A stretch of DNA of 64,000 bases, from the NCBI RefSeq assembly GCF_913776295.1, contig NZ_CAJYOJ010000052.1, positions 1 through 64,000 of the forward strand. The letters are read 5' to 3'. The position numbers and the translations under genes are program-made. Position 1 is the stretch's first letter, and each line of letters starts with the position of its first letter. This document shows positions 27,919 to 36,062 of the stretch, one piece after another. The DNA is from an uncultured Pedobacter sp. (GTDB lineage Bacteria; Bacteroidota; Bacteroidia; Sphingobacteriales; Sphingobacteriaceae). The notes beneath the pieces are model-generated. The model was not told the origin of the DNA. It saw nothing but the letters and a program-made list of their open reading frames with translations, and searched no databases.

Positions 27919-30087
27919 ATGAAATATTCACTGCCGAAATATTGTATTCTTTTATTACTGATATTTTTATCAGGCAAAATCATTGCACAATCTAAAAAGT
28001 CCGTTGATAAAACCGGATCAAAAGAAAATGTGGCTTATCTATTTACCTATTTCACCGGAAATTCGAAAGCAGAAGAGGCTATTCGTTTTGCTGTGAGTGC
28101 TGATGGTTATCACTATAAGGCATTAAACAACAATAATCCGGTGATCTCTTCTGAAAAAATCAGCAGCACAGGTGGCGTTCGCGATCCACATATATTACGC
28201 GGTGAAGACGGGAAAACCTTTTATATGGTTGCTACTGATATGGTTTCGGCCAAGGGCTGGGATGCCAACAGGGCAATGGTATTGCTGAAATCAAACGACC
28301 TGATCCACTGGACATCTGCAATTGTTAATATTCAAAAACGTTTTCCTGGTAACGAAGATTTAAAACGCGTTTGGGCCCCGCAAACGATTTATGATAAAAC
28401 GGCCAAAAAATACATGATCTATTGGTCGATGAAGCATGGTAATGACCCTGATAAAATTTATTTTGCTTATGCCAATGCCGATTTCACCGACCTGGAAACA
28501 GCTCCAAAGCAACTGTTTTTTAGTCCAACCAATGGCTCTTGTATCGACGGAGATATTATTTACGATAAAGGAAAATATAACCTGTTTTTTAAAACAGAAG
28601 GTAACGGCAATGGCATTAAAAAAGCGGTTTCTGATAAACTAACAGGAGGCTATGTATTACAGGATAAATACCTGCAGCAAACTAAAGAAGCGGTAGAAGG
28701 AGCAGGCGTTTTTAAGCTGAACAATAGTGATGAGTACATCCTGATGTACGATGTTTATATGAAAGGCCATTATCAGTTTACCAAAAGTAAAGATTTGACC
28801 AATTTTACTGTAGTAGACCAGGACATCACAATGGATTTTCATCCCAGGCATGGAACTATTTTGCCGATTACTCAACAGGAGTTGAACCGGCTGCTCAAAC
28901 AGTGGTATACCGTTGAGTCTGTTCTGCAAACCGCAAAAAATAGGGCCATAAATCAAAATAACATCGTTCTTGATAGTGTAAACCGAAAACTTTATCTGCC
29001 TGTAAATGATGGTACCGATTTAAAGGCTTTTGACCCTCAGTTTGATACCTTTAACCAAATCGGTGTAATGCCGAAAGGCAAAATAAATTTTTCAAACGGT
29101 CCGGTAGCCATCAAGGTAACTATTCCAGGTCAGCAGACTAAAACCTATGTAGTAACCATTGCCGTGGCAAACAATCCTGTATTAAAAGGCTATTATGCTG
29201 ATCCTGAAATTTTGTATTCCAATAAAACTGCTAAGTATTATCTCTATCCAACCAGTGATGGTTTCAACAATTGGAGCGGTACTTATTTTAAGTGTTTCTC
29301 CTCAACAGATCTGGTGAACTGGAAAGATGAAGGCAAAATATTAGATCTTGAAAAAGAGGTTTCATGGGCAAAAAGGAACGCCTGGGCACCTACCATTACG
29401 GAGAAGAAAATAAATGGAGCATACAAGTATTTCTATTACTTTTCCGCCGCACAGAAGATTGGCGTCGCAGTTTCTGATCATCCGGCCGGTCCGTTCAAGG
29501 ATAGTGGAAAAGCGCTGATTGCAAGCAGGCCAAAGGGTGCGAGAGGTGGGCAGGAGATTGATCCGGATGTGTTTAATGATCCTAAAACCAACAAAAGTTA
29601 TTTGTATTGGGGAAATGGCTACATGGCAGTTGCACCTTTAAATGATGATATGATTTCGGTTGATACCAGTGCCATCAAAATTATAACACCAGATAATACT
29701 TTTAGGGAAGGTACAGAAGTATTTTATCGAAACGGGAAATATTACTTTTTATGGTCTGAAGATGATACCAGAAGCGAAAACTACAGGGTAAGATATGGCT
29801 TTTCGGATTCGCCTACAGGAAAAATAACCATTCCCGAAAACAATTTGATTTTAGCTAAAGATGTTGCCCAAAGCATTTATGGTACAGGACATAATAGTGT
29901 AATCAAAGTAAACGGCAAAGACGAATGGTATATGGTTTACCACCGCTTTACCCGTCCGAAAGGGATTTTAATGGGAGACGCTGCGGGTTTTAACCGGGAG
30001 GTTTGTATCGATAAAATGGAGTTTAATACGGATGGAACCATTATACCGGTGAAACCAACTGTAAGTGGCATTAAACCAATACGTTAA
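27919..30087 (+). CDS. Double glycoside hydrolase family 43 protein
   Basis: 722 aa with a signal peptide (MKYSLPKYCILLLLIFLSGK, ending IIAQ). It contains two separate GH43 five-bladed propellers. Module 1 (about 35-320) has base Asp89 in VRDPHI, pKa-modulating Asp in IDGDIIYD and acid Glu in EAVEGAGVF. Module 2 (about 420-705) has base Asp428 in YADPEI, IDPDVF and acid Glu in REGTEVFYRNGKYY. Both therefore appear catalytically complete. A short beta-rich linker (about 330-415) joins them. GH43 enzymes remove alpha-L-arabinofuranose, beta-xylose or beta-1,3-galactose; the neighbours favour arabinose or galactose side chains of arabinogalactan. Its stop overlaps the next start by one base (TAATG). 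Confidence 0.85.
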   Translation: MKYSLPKYCILLLLIFLSGKIIAQSKKSVDKTGSKENVAYLFTYFTGNSKAEEAIRFAVSADGYHYKALNNNNPVISSEKISSTGGVRDPHILRGEDGKTFYMVATDMVSAKGWDANRAMVLLKSNDLIHWTSAIVNIQKRFPGNEDLKRVWAPQTIYDKTAKKYMIYWSMKHGNDPDKIYFAYANADFTDLETAPKQLFFSPTNGSCIDGDIIYDKGKYNLFFKTEGNGNGIKKAVSDKLTGGYVLQDKYLQQTKEAVEGAGVFKLNNSDEYILMYDVYMKGHYQFTKSKDLTNFTVVDQDITMDFHPRHGTILPITQQELNRLLKQWYTVESVLQTAKNRAINQNNIVLDSVNRKLYLPVNDGTDLKAFDPQFDTFNQIGVMPKGKINFSNGPVAIKVTIPGQQTKTYVVTIAVANNPVLKGYYADPEILYSNKTAKYYLYPTSDGFNNWSGTYFKCFSSTDLVNWKDEGKILDLEKEVSWAKRNAWAPTITEKKINGAYKYFYYFSAAQKIGVAVSDHPAGPFKDSGKALIASRPKGARGGQEIDPDVFNDPKTNKSYLYWGNGYMAVAPLNDDMISVDTSAIKIITPDNTFREGTEVFYRNGKYYFLWSEDDTRSENYRVRYGFSDSPTGKITIPENNLILAKDVAQSIYGTGHNSVIKVNGKDEWYMVYHRFTRPKGILMGDAAGFNREVCIDKMEFNTDGTIIPVKPTVSGIKPIR

Positions 30088-31217
30088 TGGATTTGAAATT
30101 ATACCGCGCATTATTTTTGCTCTTAGCCTTAATCAGTGGCACCGTAAGTGCCCAATATCAGCCGTCAAAGGAGGATGTGCTGGAAATGATTAACCGTGCA
30201 AATACTTATTGGCAACAAAACAATAAAGCCGAAGTACGTGCCTTTTGGGATCATGCAGCTTATCATACAGGGAATATGGAGGCCTATAATGTTACCAAAA
30301 ATGAGACATACCGTAAATATTCAGAAGACTGGGCCCGGCATAATCAATGGATGGGCGCTAAATCAACGGATAAATCCAATTGGAAGTATAAATACGGTGA
30401 AACAGATGAATATGTTTTATTCGGCGATTGGCAGATCTGCTTTCAGACTTATGTTGATTTATACCATTTAAAACCCGAGGAATATAAAATAGCAAGGGCT
30501 AAAGAGGTAATGGAATACGAAATGGCTACACCCAACAATGATTATTGGTGGTGGGCGGATGGTTTGTACATGGTAATGCCAGTAATGACCAAACTTTATA
30601 AAGTAACTGGTGATCAAAAATACTTGGATAAACTGTATGAATATTTTATGTATGCCAACAGCATTATGTATGATAAAAAGGAAAAGCTTTATTATCGCGA
30701 TGCCAAATATGTTTATCCAAAACATAAAACGATCAATGGTAAAAAAGATTTTTGGGCAAGGGGCGATGGTTGGGTGTTTGCAGGTTTGGCAAAAGTGCTT
30801 AAAGATTTGCCACAAACAGATCCACACCGGGACGAATATTTAACCAAATACCTTAAGATGGCCAGGGCAATTGTTAAAAGCCAGCAGGCAGAAGGTTATT
30901 GGACCAGGAGCATCCTGGATCCGCAACACGCACCAGGGCCTGAAACCAGTGGCACAGCATTTTTTACTTATGGTTTATTATGGGGAATAAATAATGGTTA
31001 TTTAAAAGAAAAAAAATATTTACCAGCTGTGCATCAAGCATGGAAATATTTAACCAAAACTGCATTACAGCCCAATGGCAAACTGGGTTATGTTCAGCCA
31101 ATTGGTGAGAAGGCTATTCCGGGGCAGGTGGTTGATGTAAATTCTACTGCAAATTTTGGTGTAGGAGCATTTTTGCTGGCCGGAAGCGAAATGTACCGCT
31201 ACTTATCAAACAAATAA
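30087..31217 (+). CDS. GH105 unsaturated glucuronyl/galacturonyl hydrolase
   Basis: 376 aa with a signal peptide ending VSAQ. It is an (alpha/alpha)6-barrel of GH105 type, with motifs WWWADGLYMVMPVM, YRDAKYVYPKH and WARGDGWVFAGLAKVL (Asp227) in the family order. GH105 adds water to 4,5-unsaturated uronic acids left at non-reducing ends by polysaccharide lyases. This implies that a lyase acts first, either the BNR_4 protein of this operon or another enzyme. In arabinogalactan PULs a GH105 removes unsaturated glucuronate. The start overlaps the GH43 stop codon, indicating translational coupling. Confidence 0.9.
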   Translation: MDLKLYRALFLLLALISGTVSAQYQPSKEDVLEMINRANTYWQQNNKAEVRAFWDHAAYHTGNMEAYNVTKNETYRKYSEDWARHNQWMGAKSTDKSNWKYKYGETDEYVLFGDWQICFQTYVDLYHLKPEEYKIARAKEVMEYEMATPNNDYWWWADGLYMVMPVMTKLYKVTGDQKYLDKLYEYFMYANSIMYDKKEKLYYRDAKYVYPKHKTINGKKDFWARGDGWVFAGLAKVLKDLPQTDPHRDEYLTKYLKMARAIVKSQQAEGYWTRSILDPQHAPGPETSGTAFFTYGLLWGINNGYLKEKKYLPAVHQAWKYLTKTALQPNGKLGYVQPIGEKAIPGQVVDVNSTANFGVGAFLLAGSEMYRYLSNK

Positions 31218-31236
31218 TAAATGTTTATAAAAGAAA

Positions 31237-32484
31237 ATGAGATTTAAATATATATTGATCGCAGCTTTGCTGATCATCTGCACTTGTGGGGCGTCTTTTG
31301 CACAAAAGAAAAGCAGAAATACCAAAAGTACAGCTTTAACCGACAGGCAATTTTGGTTACAGCAAATGGATAAGATGGTGAAACCTGTTTTATATAATCT
31401 GGCTAATGATAGTTTGCGAATTGCCATGCCTAAGGTTACATCTGTCCATATTGATAATAAAGAACATCGCGTTAAAGTACAATATGTTGAAGTTTTAGGT
31501 CGGGTTTTGAGTGGTATCGCACCATGGTTGCAGTTAGAGGGAGGTAATCCAGAAGAGGTGGCTTTAAGAAAACAATACCGGGAATGGGCCATTAAAGGAC
31601 TGAAAAATGCATTGGATTCTAATGCCAAAGATTTCATGACCTTCGATATTGGCGGGCAACAACTGGTAGATGCATCTTATATAGCACTTGCCTTGGTACG
31701 TGCGCCATGGCTCTGGGAAAATTTGGACCGGAAAAACCAGGAACTGATGATGCAATCTATTGTAACTACCAGAAGATTCAAGCCTGTTTTTTCTAACTGG
31801 CTGCTGTTTTCAGCAATGAATGAAGCCTTTTTAGCCAGATTTGGCTACAATTGGGATCCTATGCGTGTTGATTACGCGCTGCAGCAAATGGAACAGTGGT
31901 ACACCGGCGATGGTATGTATACCGATGGAACATCATTTGCCTTCGACTATTACAATAGCTATGTAATCCATCCCTATCTGGCCACTTTGGCCAATATCAT
32001 CGGTGCTAAAACGAGCAGTTACAAAGATATGTTCGAGAAGGTTAAAAAGCGCAATGAACGTTATGCTATTATTCAGGAAAGATTGATCAACACTGATGGT
32101 ACTTATCCGGCTACCGGTCGTTCCATTATTTACAGGGGAGCGGCATTTCACCACCTGGCAGACATGGCCTGGCGAAAAGCATTGCCCAAACAGTTAAGTC
32201 CCGCGCAGGTACGTTGCGCTTTAACGGCTGTAATCAGGAAAACTTTAGAGAGTCCTTCAACCTATAAAAATGGTTGGTTAACCATAGGTTTATATGGTGA
32301 TCAACCCAATCTTGGCGATTTTTATAACAACCAGGGTAGTCCATATATCGCGTCAAATATCTTTTTGCCTTTAGGTTTGCCAGCATCTGATCCTTTTTGG
32401 GCTAACCCGGCAGAGAAATGGAGCGCACAAAAGATCTGGAGCGGAGAAAATTTCGAGAACGACCATAGCGTCAGTTTAAAATAG
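31237..32484 (+). CDS. DUF2264 protein, GH154-type (probable exo-beta-glucuronidase)
   Basis: 415 aa with a signal peptide (MRFKYILIAALLIICTCGAS, ending FAQ). The rest follows the DUF2264 pattern: RQFWLQQMDKMVKPVLYNLA, VLGRVLSGIAPWLQLEG, FSNWLLFSAMNEAFL, GDGMYTDGTSFAFDYYNSYV and YRGAAFHHLADMAW, an (alpha/alpha)6-barrel. DUF2264 members were assigned to GH154, whose founding member is a beta-glucuronidase acting on arabinogalactan-protein side chains. Placement after a GH105 fits processing of glucuronate-decorated galactan. Spacing from the GH105 gene is 19 bp. Confidence 0.8.
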   Translation: MRFKYILIAALLIICTCGASFAQKKSRNTKSTALTDRQFWLQQMDKMVKPVLYNLANDSLRIAMPKVTSVHIDNKEHRVKVQYVEVLGRVLSGIAPWLQLEGGNPEEVALRKQYREWAIKGLKNALDSNAKDFMTFDIGGQQLVDASYIALALVRAPWLWENLDRKNQELMMQSIVTTRRFKPVFSNWLLFSAMNEAFLARFGYNWDPMRVDYALQQMEQWYTGDGMYTDGTSFAFDYYNSYVIHPYLATLANIIGAKTSSYKDMFEKVKKRNERYAIIQERLINTDGTYPATGRSIIYRGAAFHHLADMAWRKALPKQLSPAQVRCALTAVIRKTLESPSTYKNGWLTIGLYGDQPNLGDFYNNQGSPYIASNIFLPLGLPASDPFWANPAEKWSAQKIWSGENFENDHSVSLK

Positions 32485-32555
32485 ATAACACTTTAACACA
32501 CAAATAGAAAACAGGGAATAACCCTCTTGGTAACATTAAAAAATAGTTGATTAAA

Positions 32556-33677
32556 ATGATGAACAAAAGAATCAGTTTCGTTTTAGGATTTATCGCCTTT
32601 AGTCTGAGCTTAAGCAATTATGTTTCTGCACAGCAAACCTACACTTCTTTTACCCCGGGTAAAATTTGGAAAGATAATAAGGGTATTCACATCAATGCCC
32701 ACGGAGGTGGTATTGTAGAGTATAAAGGCGTTTATTATTGGTTTGGGGAACATAAAGTTGAAGGAGAAATAGGAAACACAGCGCAGGTGGGCGTACACTG
32801 CTATTCATCAAAAGATTTATATAACTGGAAAGATGAAGGTATTGCATTGCCTGTTTCTAACGATTTAACAAGCGATATAGCCAAAGGCTGTATTCTCGAA
32901 AGACCAAAAGTGGTGTACAATAAGAAAACTAAAAAGTTTGTCATGTGGTTTCACTTAGAACTTTTGGGCAAAGGTTATGCTGCAGCCAGATCGGGAGTAG
33001 CCGTAGCCGATCGCCCAACCGGGCCATATACTTTTATCAAAAGTTACAGGCCAAACCCTGGCAAAATGCCGTTTTATGCAGCAGGCACAGATGTAAAAGA
33101 TATGGTAAACTGCCAGAAACCGGCCAATGAAAGTGATGGCTTTTTCTGCAGGGATTTTCCTGGCGGGCAGATGGCCAGGGATATGACTGTTTTCGTAGAC
33201 GATGATGGAAAGGCTTATCATGTATTTTCTTCTGAAGAGAATCTGACATTACACTTAGCAGAATTAACACCCGATTATTTAGGACATACCGGAAAATTCA
33301 TCAGGATTTATGTTGGCCATCAAACTGAAGCACCAGCGTTATTCAAAAAAAACGGAACATATTATATGATCGGTTCAGGCTGCACAGGATGGGCACCAAA
33401 TGCAGCAAGATGGTTTAAGGCAAGCAATATCTGGGGGCCATGGACTTATATGGGAAACCCTTGCCAGGGCGAAGGTGCCAACATAACCTTTGGCGGACAG
33501 AGTACCCATGTTTTACCGGCGCCCGGAAAAAAAGGGGAATTTATTTTTATGGCAGATAAATGGACACCCAAAAATGCAATTGATGGACGTTATTTGTGGT
33601 TGCCGATCAAATTTGAAGATGATAAAATCTCAATAAAGTGGGCAGATGAATGGGATCTGAGCGTATTTAAAAACTAG
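32556..33677 (+). CDS. Single-domain GH43 enzyme (subfamily 24/34-like; galactan- or arabinan-active)
   Basis: About 373 aa. ATG 32556 or 32559 is the likely start (an upstream TTG is less likely). The signal peptide ends YVSAQ. Motifs HINAHGGGIVEYKGVYYWFG, ERPKVVYNKKTKKFVMWFH, GQMARDMTVFVDDDGKAYHV and a GGQST loop resemble GH43 subfamilies 24 and 34, which include exo-beta-1,3-galactanases of arabinogalactan degradation. The usual RDPH base motif is replaced by NAHGGG, which is typical of those subfamilies. I cannot decide between the two subfamilies by eye. If it is subfamily 24 it would trim the beta-1,3-galactan backbone that the GH16 protein of this locus opens. Confidence 0.8.
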   Translation: MMNKRISFVLGFIAFSLSLSNYVSAQQTYTSFTPGKIWKDNKGIHINAHGGGIVEYKGVYYWFGEHKVEGEIGNTAQVGVHCYSSKDLYNWKDEGIALPVSNDLTSDIAKGCILERPKVVYNKKTKKFVMWFHLELLGKGYAAARSGVAVADRPTGPYTFIKSYRPNPGKMPFYAAGTDVKDMVNCQKPANESDGFFCRDFPGGQMARDMTVFVDDDGKAYHVFSSEENLTLHLAELTPDYLGHTGKFIRIYVGHQTEAPALFKKNGTYYMIGSGCTGWAPNAARWFKASNIWGPWTYMGNPCQGEGANITFGGQSTHVLPAPGKKGEFIFMADKWTPKNAIDGRYLWLPIKFEDDKISIKWADEWDLSVFKN

Positions 33678-33787
33678 GGAAAAAACAAATTTTCAATATA
33701 ACCTTGATGATTGGATTGCGCAGAAGTACGCAAAACACTACTTTTTTGCCTAAAAATCGAGTCATCTCAAAACAAACTTAAGAAAAA

Positions 33788-35611
33788 ATGAAAGCAAAAT
33801 TACTATGGCTGATGACGTTATGTTTCTCCTTATCGGCTTTTGCCCAGGAAGCTAAACATACGTTTAAGCTAGGAGAAAAAGACTTTTTATTGGATGGAAA
33901 ACCTTTTCAGATTATTTCCGGCGAGATGCACTATCCACGTGTACCAAAAGAAGCCTGGCGGGCACGTATGAAAATGGCCAAAGCAATGGGCTTAAACACC
34001 ATTGGTACCTATGTATTCTGGAATTTGCATGAACCACAAAAGGGCAAGTTTGATTTTTCAGGCAATAACAACATTGCAGAGTTTGTGAAAATTGCCCAGC
34101 AAGAAGGACTGTGGGTTATTTTAAGGCCAAGTCCTTACGTTTGTGCAGAGTGGGAATTTGGTGGCTATCCTTACTGGTTGCAAACTGAAAAGGGCCTTGT
34201 GGTAAGAAGTACCGAACAGCAATATCTGGATGAATATAAAAAGTATATAATTGAAGTGGGCAAACAGTTGGCCCCGTTGCAGATCAACCATGGTGGTAAC
34301 ATTATTATGGTGCAGGTAGAGAACGAATATGGTTCTTATGCTGCCGATAAAAAGTATCTAGATATCAATCGGAAAATGTTTATAGATGCGGGCTTTGATG
34401 GCTTGCTTTATACCTGCGATCCGGCGGCAGATGTAAAAGACGGGCATTTGGATGGATTACTTCCTGCACTAAACGGAATTGATAATCCAGCAAAAATCAG
34501 ACAGTTGGTAAATGAAAATCATGGTGGCAAAGGCCCGTATTTTATTGCTGAATGGTATCCTGCATGGTTCGACTGGTGGGGAACCCCTCATCACACTGTT
34601 CCAGCTGAACAATATACGCAAAAATTAGATTCGGTTTTAGCATCAGGAATTTCAATTAATATGTATATGTTCCATGGCGGAACCACCCGCGATTTTATGA
34701 ATGGAGCCAATTATAAGGATACTTCACCTTATGAGCCACAGATTAGTAGTTATGATTATGATGCACCTTTAAACGAAGCAGGAAACGTAACCGAAAAATT
34801 TAAAGCATTTAGGAGCGTGATCGAAAAACATCTTCCCGCAGGACAAAGTTTGCCTCCGGTTCCAACTGCAAAACCGAGCATGGCTATTGCACCTTTTAAA
34901 TTGCAAACTAAAGTAGCCTTATTTAACGCCTTGCCTAAAGCAGTGAAAAATAGCAAACCCTTAACTTTCGAAGACCTTAGTCAGGATTATGGTTACGTAT
35001 TGTACCGTACTACCATCAAAGGTGGAAGAAAAGGTGAACTGCAGCTTAAACAATTGCGAGATTATGCACTTGTTTTTGTTAACCAGAAAAGAGTGGGTAT
35101 TTTAGACCGTAGGCTAAACCAGAATACCTTAGCCTTAGACCTTCCGGCAGGAGAGGTGCAGCTCGATATTTTCGTGGAGAATATGGGACGTATCAATTTC
35201 GGAAAGTATTTGTTGGAAAACAAAAAAGGAATTACTGAACAGGTTAGTTTCGATGGTAGCGAAATTAAAAACTGGTCTATGTATGGCTTTCCTTTTAGCA
35301 ATGATCGCATCGCTGCAACAGGTCAGGCAAAAGCAAGTGGATATGGGCCAACCTTACAAAAAGGATCTTTTCAAATTTCAACTGTGGCGGATACTTATTT
35401 AGATATGACTGATTGGGGCAAAGGTGTGGTTTGGGTTAATGGACACAACCTAGGAAAGTATTGGGCAATTGGTCCGCAACAGACGCTTTATATCCCACAA
35501 GAATGGTTGAAAAAAGGTAAAAACGAGATTTCGGTTTTAGAACTGATCAAACCTGATCAAAATATTTTAAAAGCAATTGATCAGCCGATTTTAAATATGC
35601 TTAAAAATTAA
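33788..35611 (+). CDS. GH35 beta-galactosidase
   Basis: 607 aa with a signal peptide ending SAFAQ. The TIM barrel (about 25-340) has classical GH35 motifs: SGEMHYPRVPKEAWRARM, TYVFWNLHEP and RPSPYVCAEWEFGGYPYWL. Catalytic acid/base is Glu180 in QVENEYGSY and the nucleophile is Glu255 in FIAEWYPAW. C-terminal jelly-roll domains follow (about 400-600, e.g. GKGVVWVNGHNLGKYW). It releases terminal beta-galactose, fitting the beta-1,6-galactan branches of arabinogalactan. It is the last enzyme gene before the regulatory gap upstream of the first susC. Confidence 0.95.
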   Translation: MKAKLLWLMTLCFSLSAFAQEAKHTFKLGEKDFLLDGKPFQIISGEMHYPRVPKEAWRARMKMAKAMGLNTIGTYVFWNLHEPQKGKFDFSGNNNIAEFVKIAQQEGLWVILRPSPYVCAEWEFGGYPYWLQTEKGLVVRSTEQQYLDEYKKYIIEVGKQLAPLQINHGGNIIMVQVENEYGSYAADKKYLDINRKMFIDAGFDGLLYTCDPAADVKDGHLDGLLPALNGIDNPAKIRQLVNENHGGKGPYFIAEWYPAWFDWWGTPHHTVPAEQYTQKLDSVLASGISINMYMFHGGTTRDFMNGANYKDTSPYEPQISSYDYDAPLNEAGNVTEKFKAFRSVIEKHLPAGQSLPPVPTAKPSMAIAPFKLQTKVALFNALPKAVKNSKPLTFEDLSQDYGYVLYRTTIKGGRKGELQLKQLRDYALVFVNQKRVGILDRRLNQNTLALDLPAGEVQLDIFVENMGRINFGKYLLENKKGITEQVSFDGSEIKNWSMYGFPFSNDRIAATGQAKASGYGPTLQKGSFQISTVADTYLDMTDWGKGVVWVNGHNLGKYWAIGPQQTLYIPQEWLKKGKNEISVLELIKPDQNILKAIDQPILNMLKN

Positions 35612-35634
35612 ATGTACATTAACATTTAAAATTG

Positions 35635-35700
35635 TAGGGGTTAAATTGTTAAATTAAGTAAAATAACAATTTAGCCCCTATTTATTACCATATTACCCCT
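35635..35700 (+). promoter_or_regulatory. Candidate HTCS operator / inverted repeat upstream of the first susC
   Basis: A 17-bp inverted repeat with one mismatch (35635-35651 / 35664-35680, loop 12) has GGGG and CCCC ends. CCCCT recurs at 35675-35679 and 35696-35700 (offset 21 bp). The right arm contains ATTTAGCCCCTAT, nearly identical to the word upstream of the first enzyme gene. The structure could also end transcripts of the GH35 gene 23 bp upstream, but no T-run follows. Confidence 0.5.
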
Positions 35701-36062
35701 CACTCAGTTATTGCAATAAGTGGTTACTTTGCGAAACTTATACTTAATTCCATGAGTAACTTTTATAGCAAACCAGACTATTGGCTTTAAGCATATTTTA
35801 ATCTGTTCCAAAGCTATCTTGTAGTAACCAACTAACCATTAATTCATATGAAAAAACACTTACTATTGATCTGATTCGATTATATTCTTGATTAAGCGCC
35901 CAAGCTTAAAATAATTTAGGATTATACACTCCATAGCCAAATGCAAGGTATGTATCCATGGTCTTTGCCGTATCCTTAAATTTATAAACCAACATTACAT
36001 TGCCAATACACACCATATTTTAAGGTGTGTATGCTGCAGTACAACTAACTAATTATTAAAAT
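35701..36062 (+). other. Long leader region of the first susC, with uORF and hairpin
   Basis: About 360 bp without a gene. An eight-codon frame at 35848-35874 begins MKKHLLLI, like the start of a SusC signal peptide, and stops at once; it may be a leader peptide or a relic of an older gene start. A perfect 9-bp hairpin (36006-36014 / 36024-36032, loop 9) lies 30 bp before ATG 36063. Otherwise the stretch is AT-rich with no recognised riboswitch. Confidence 0.4.

Noticed and set aside
35848-35874. Start of a separate susC gene
   Set aside because: The frame stops after eight codons and no continuation in other frames resembles a SusC N-terminus.
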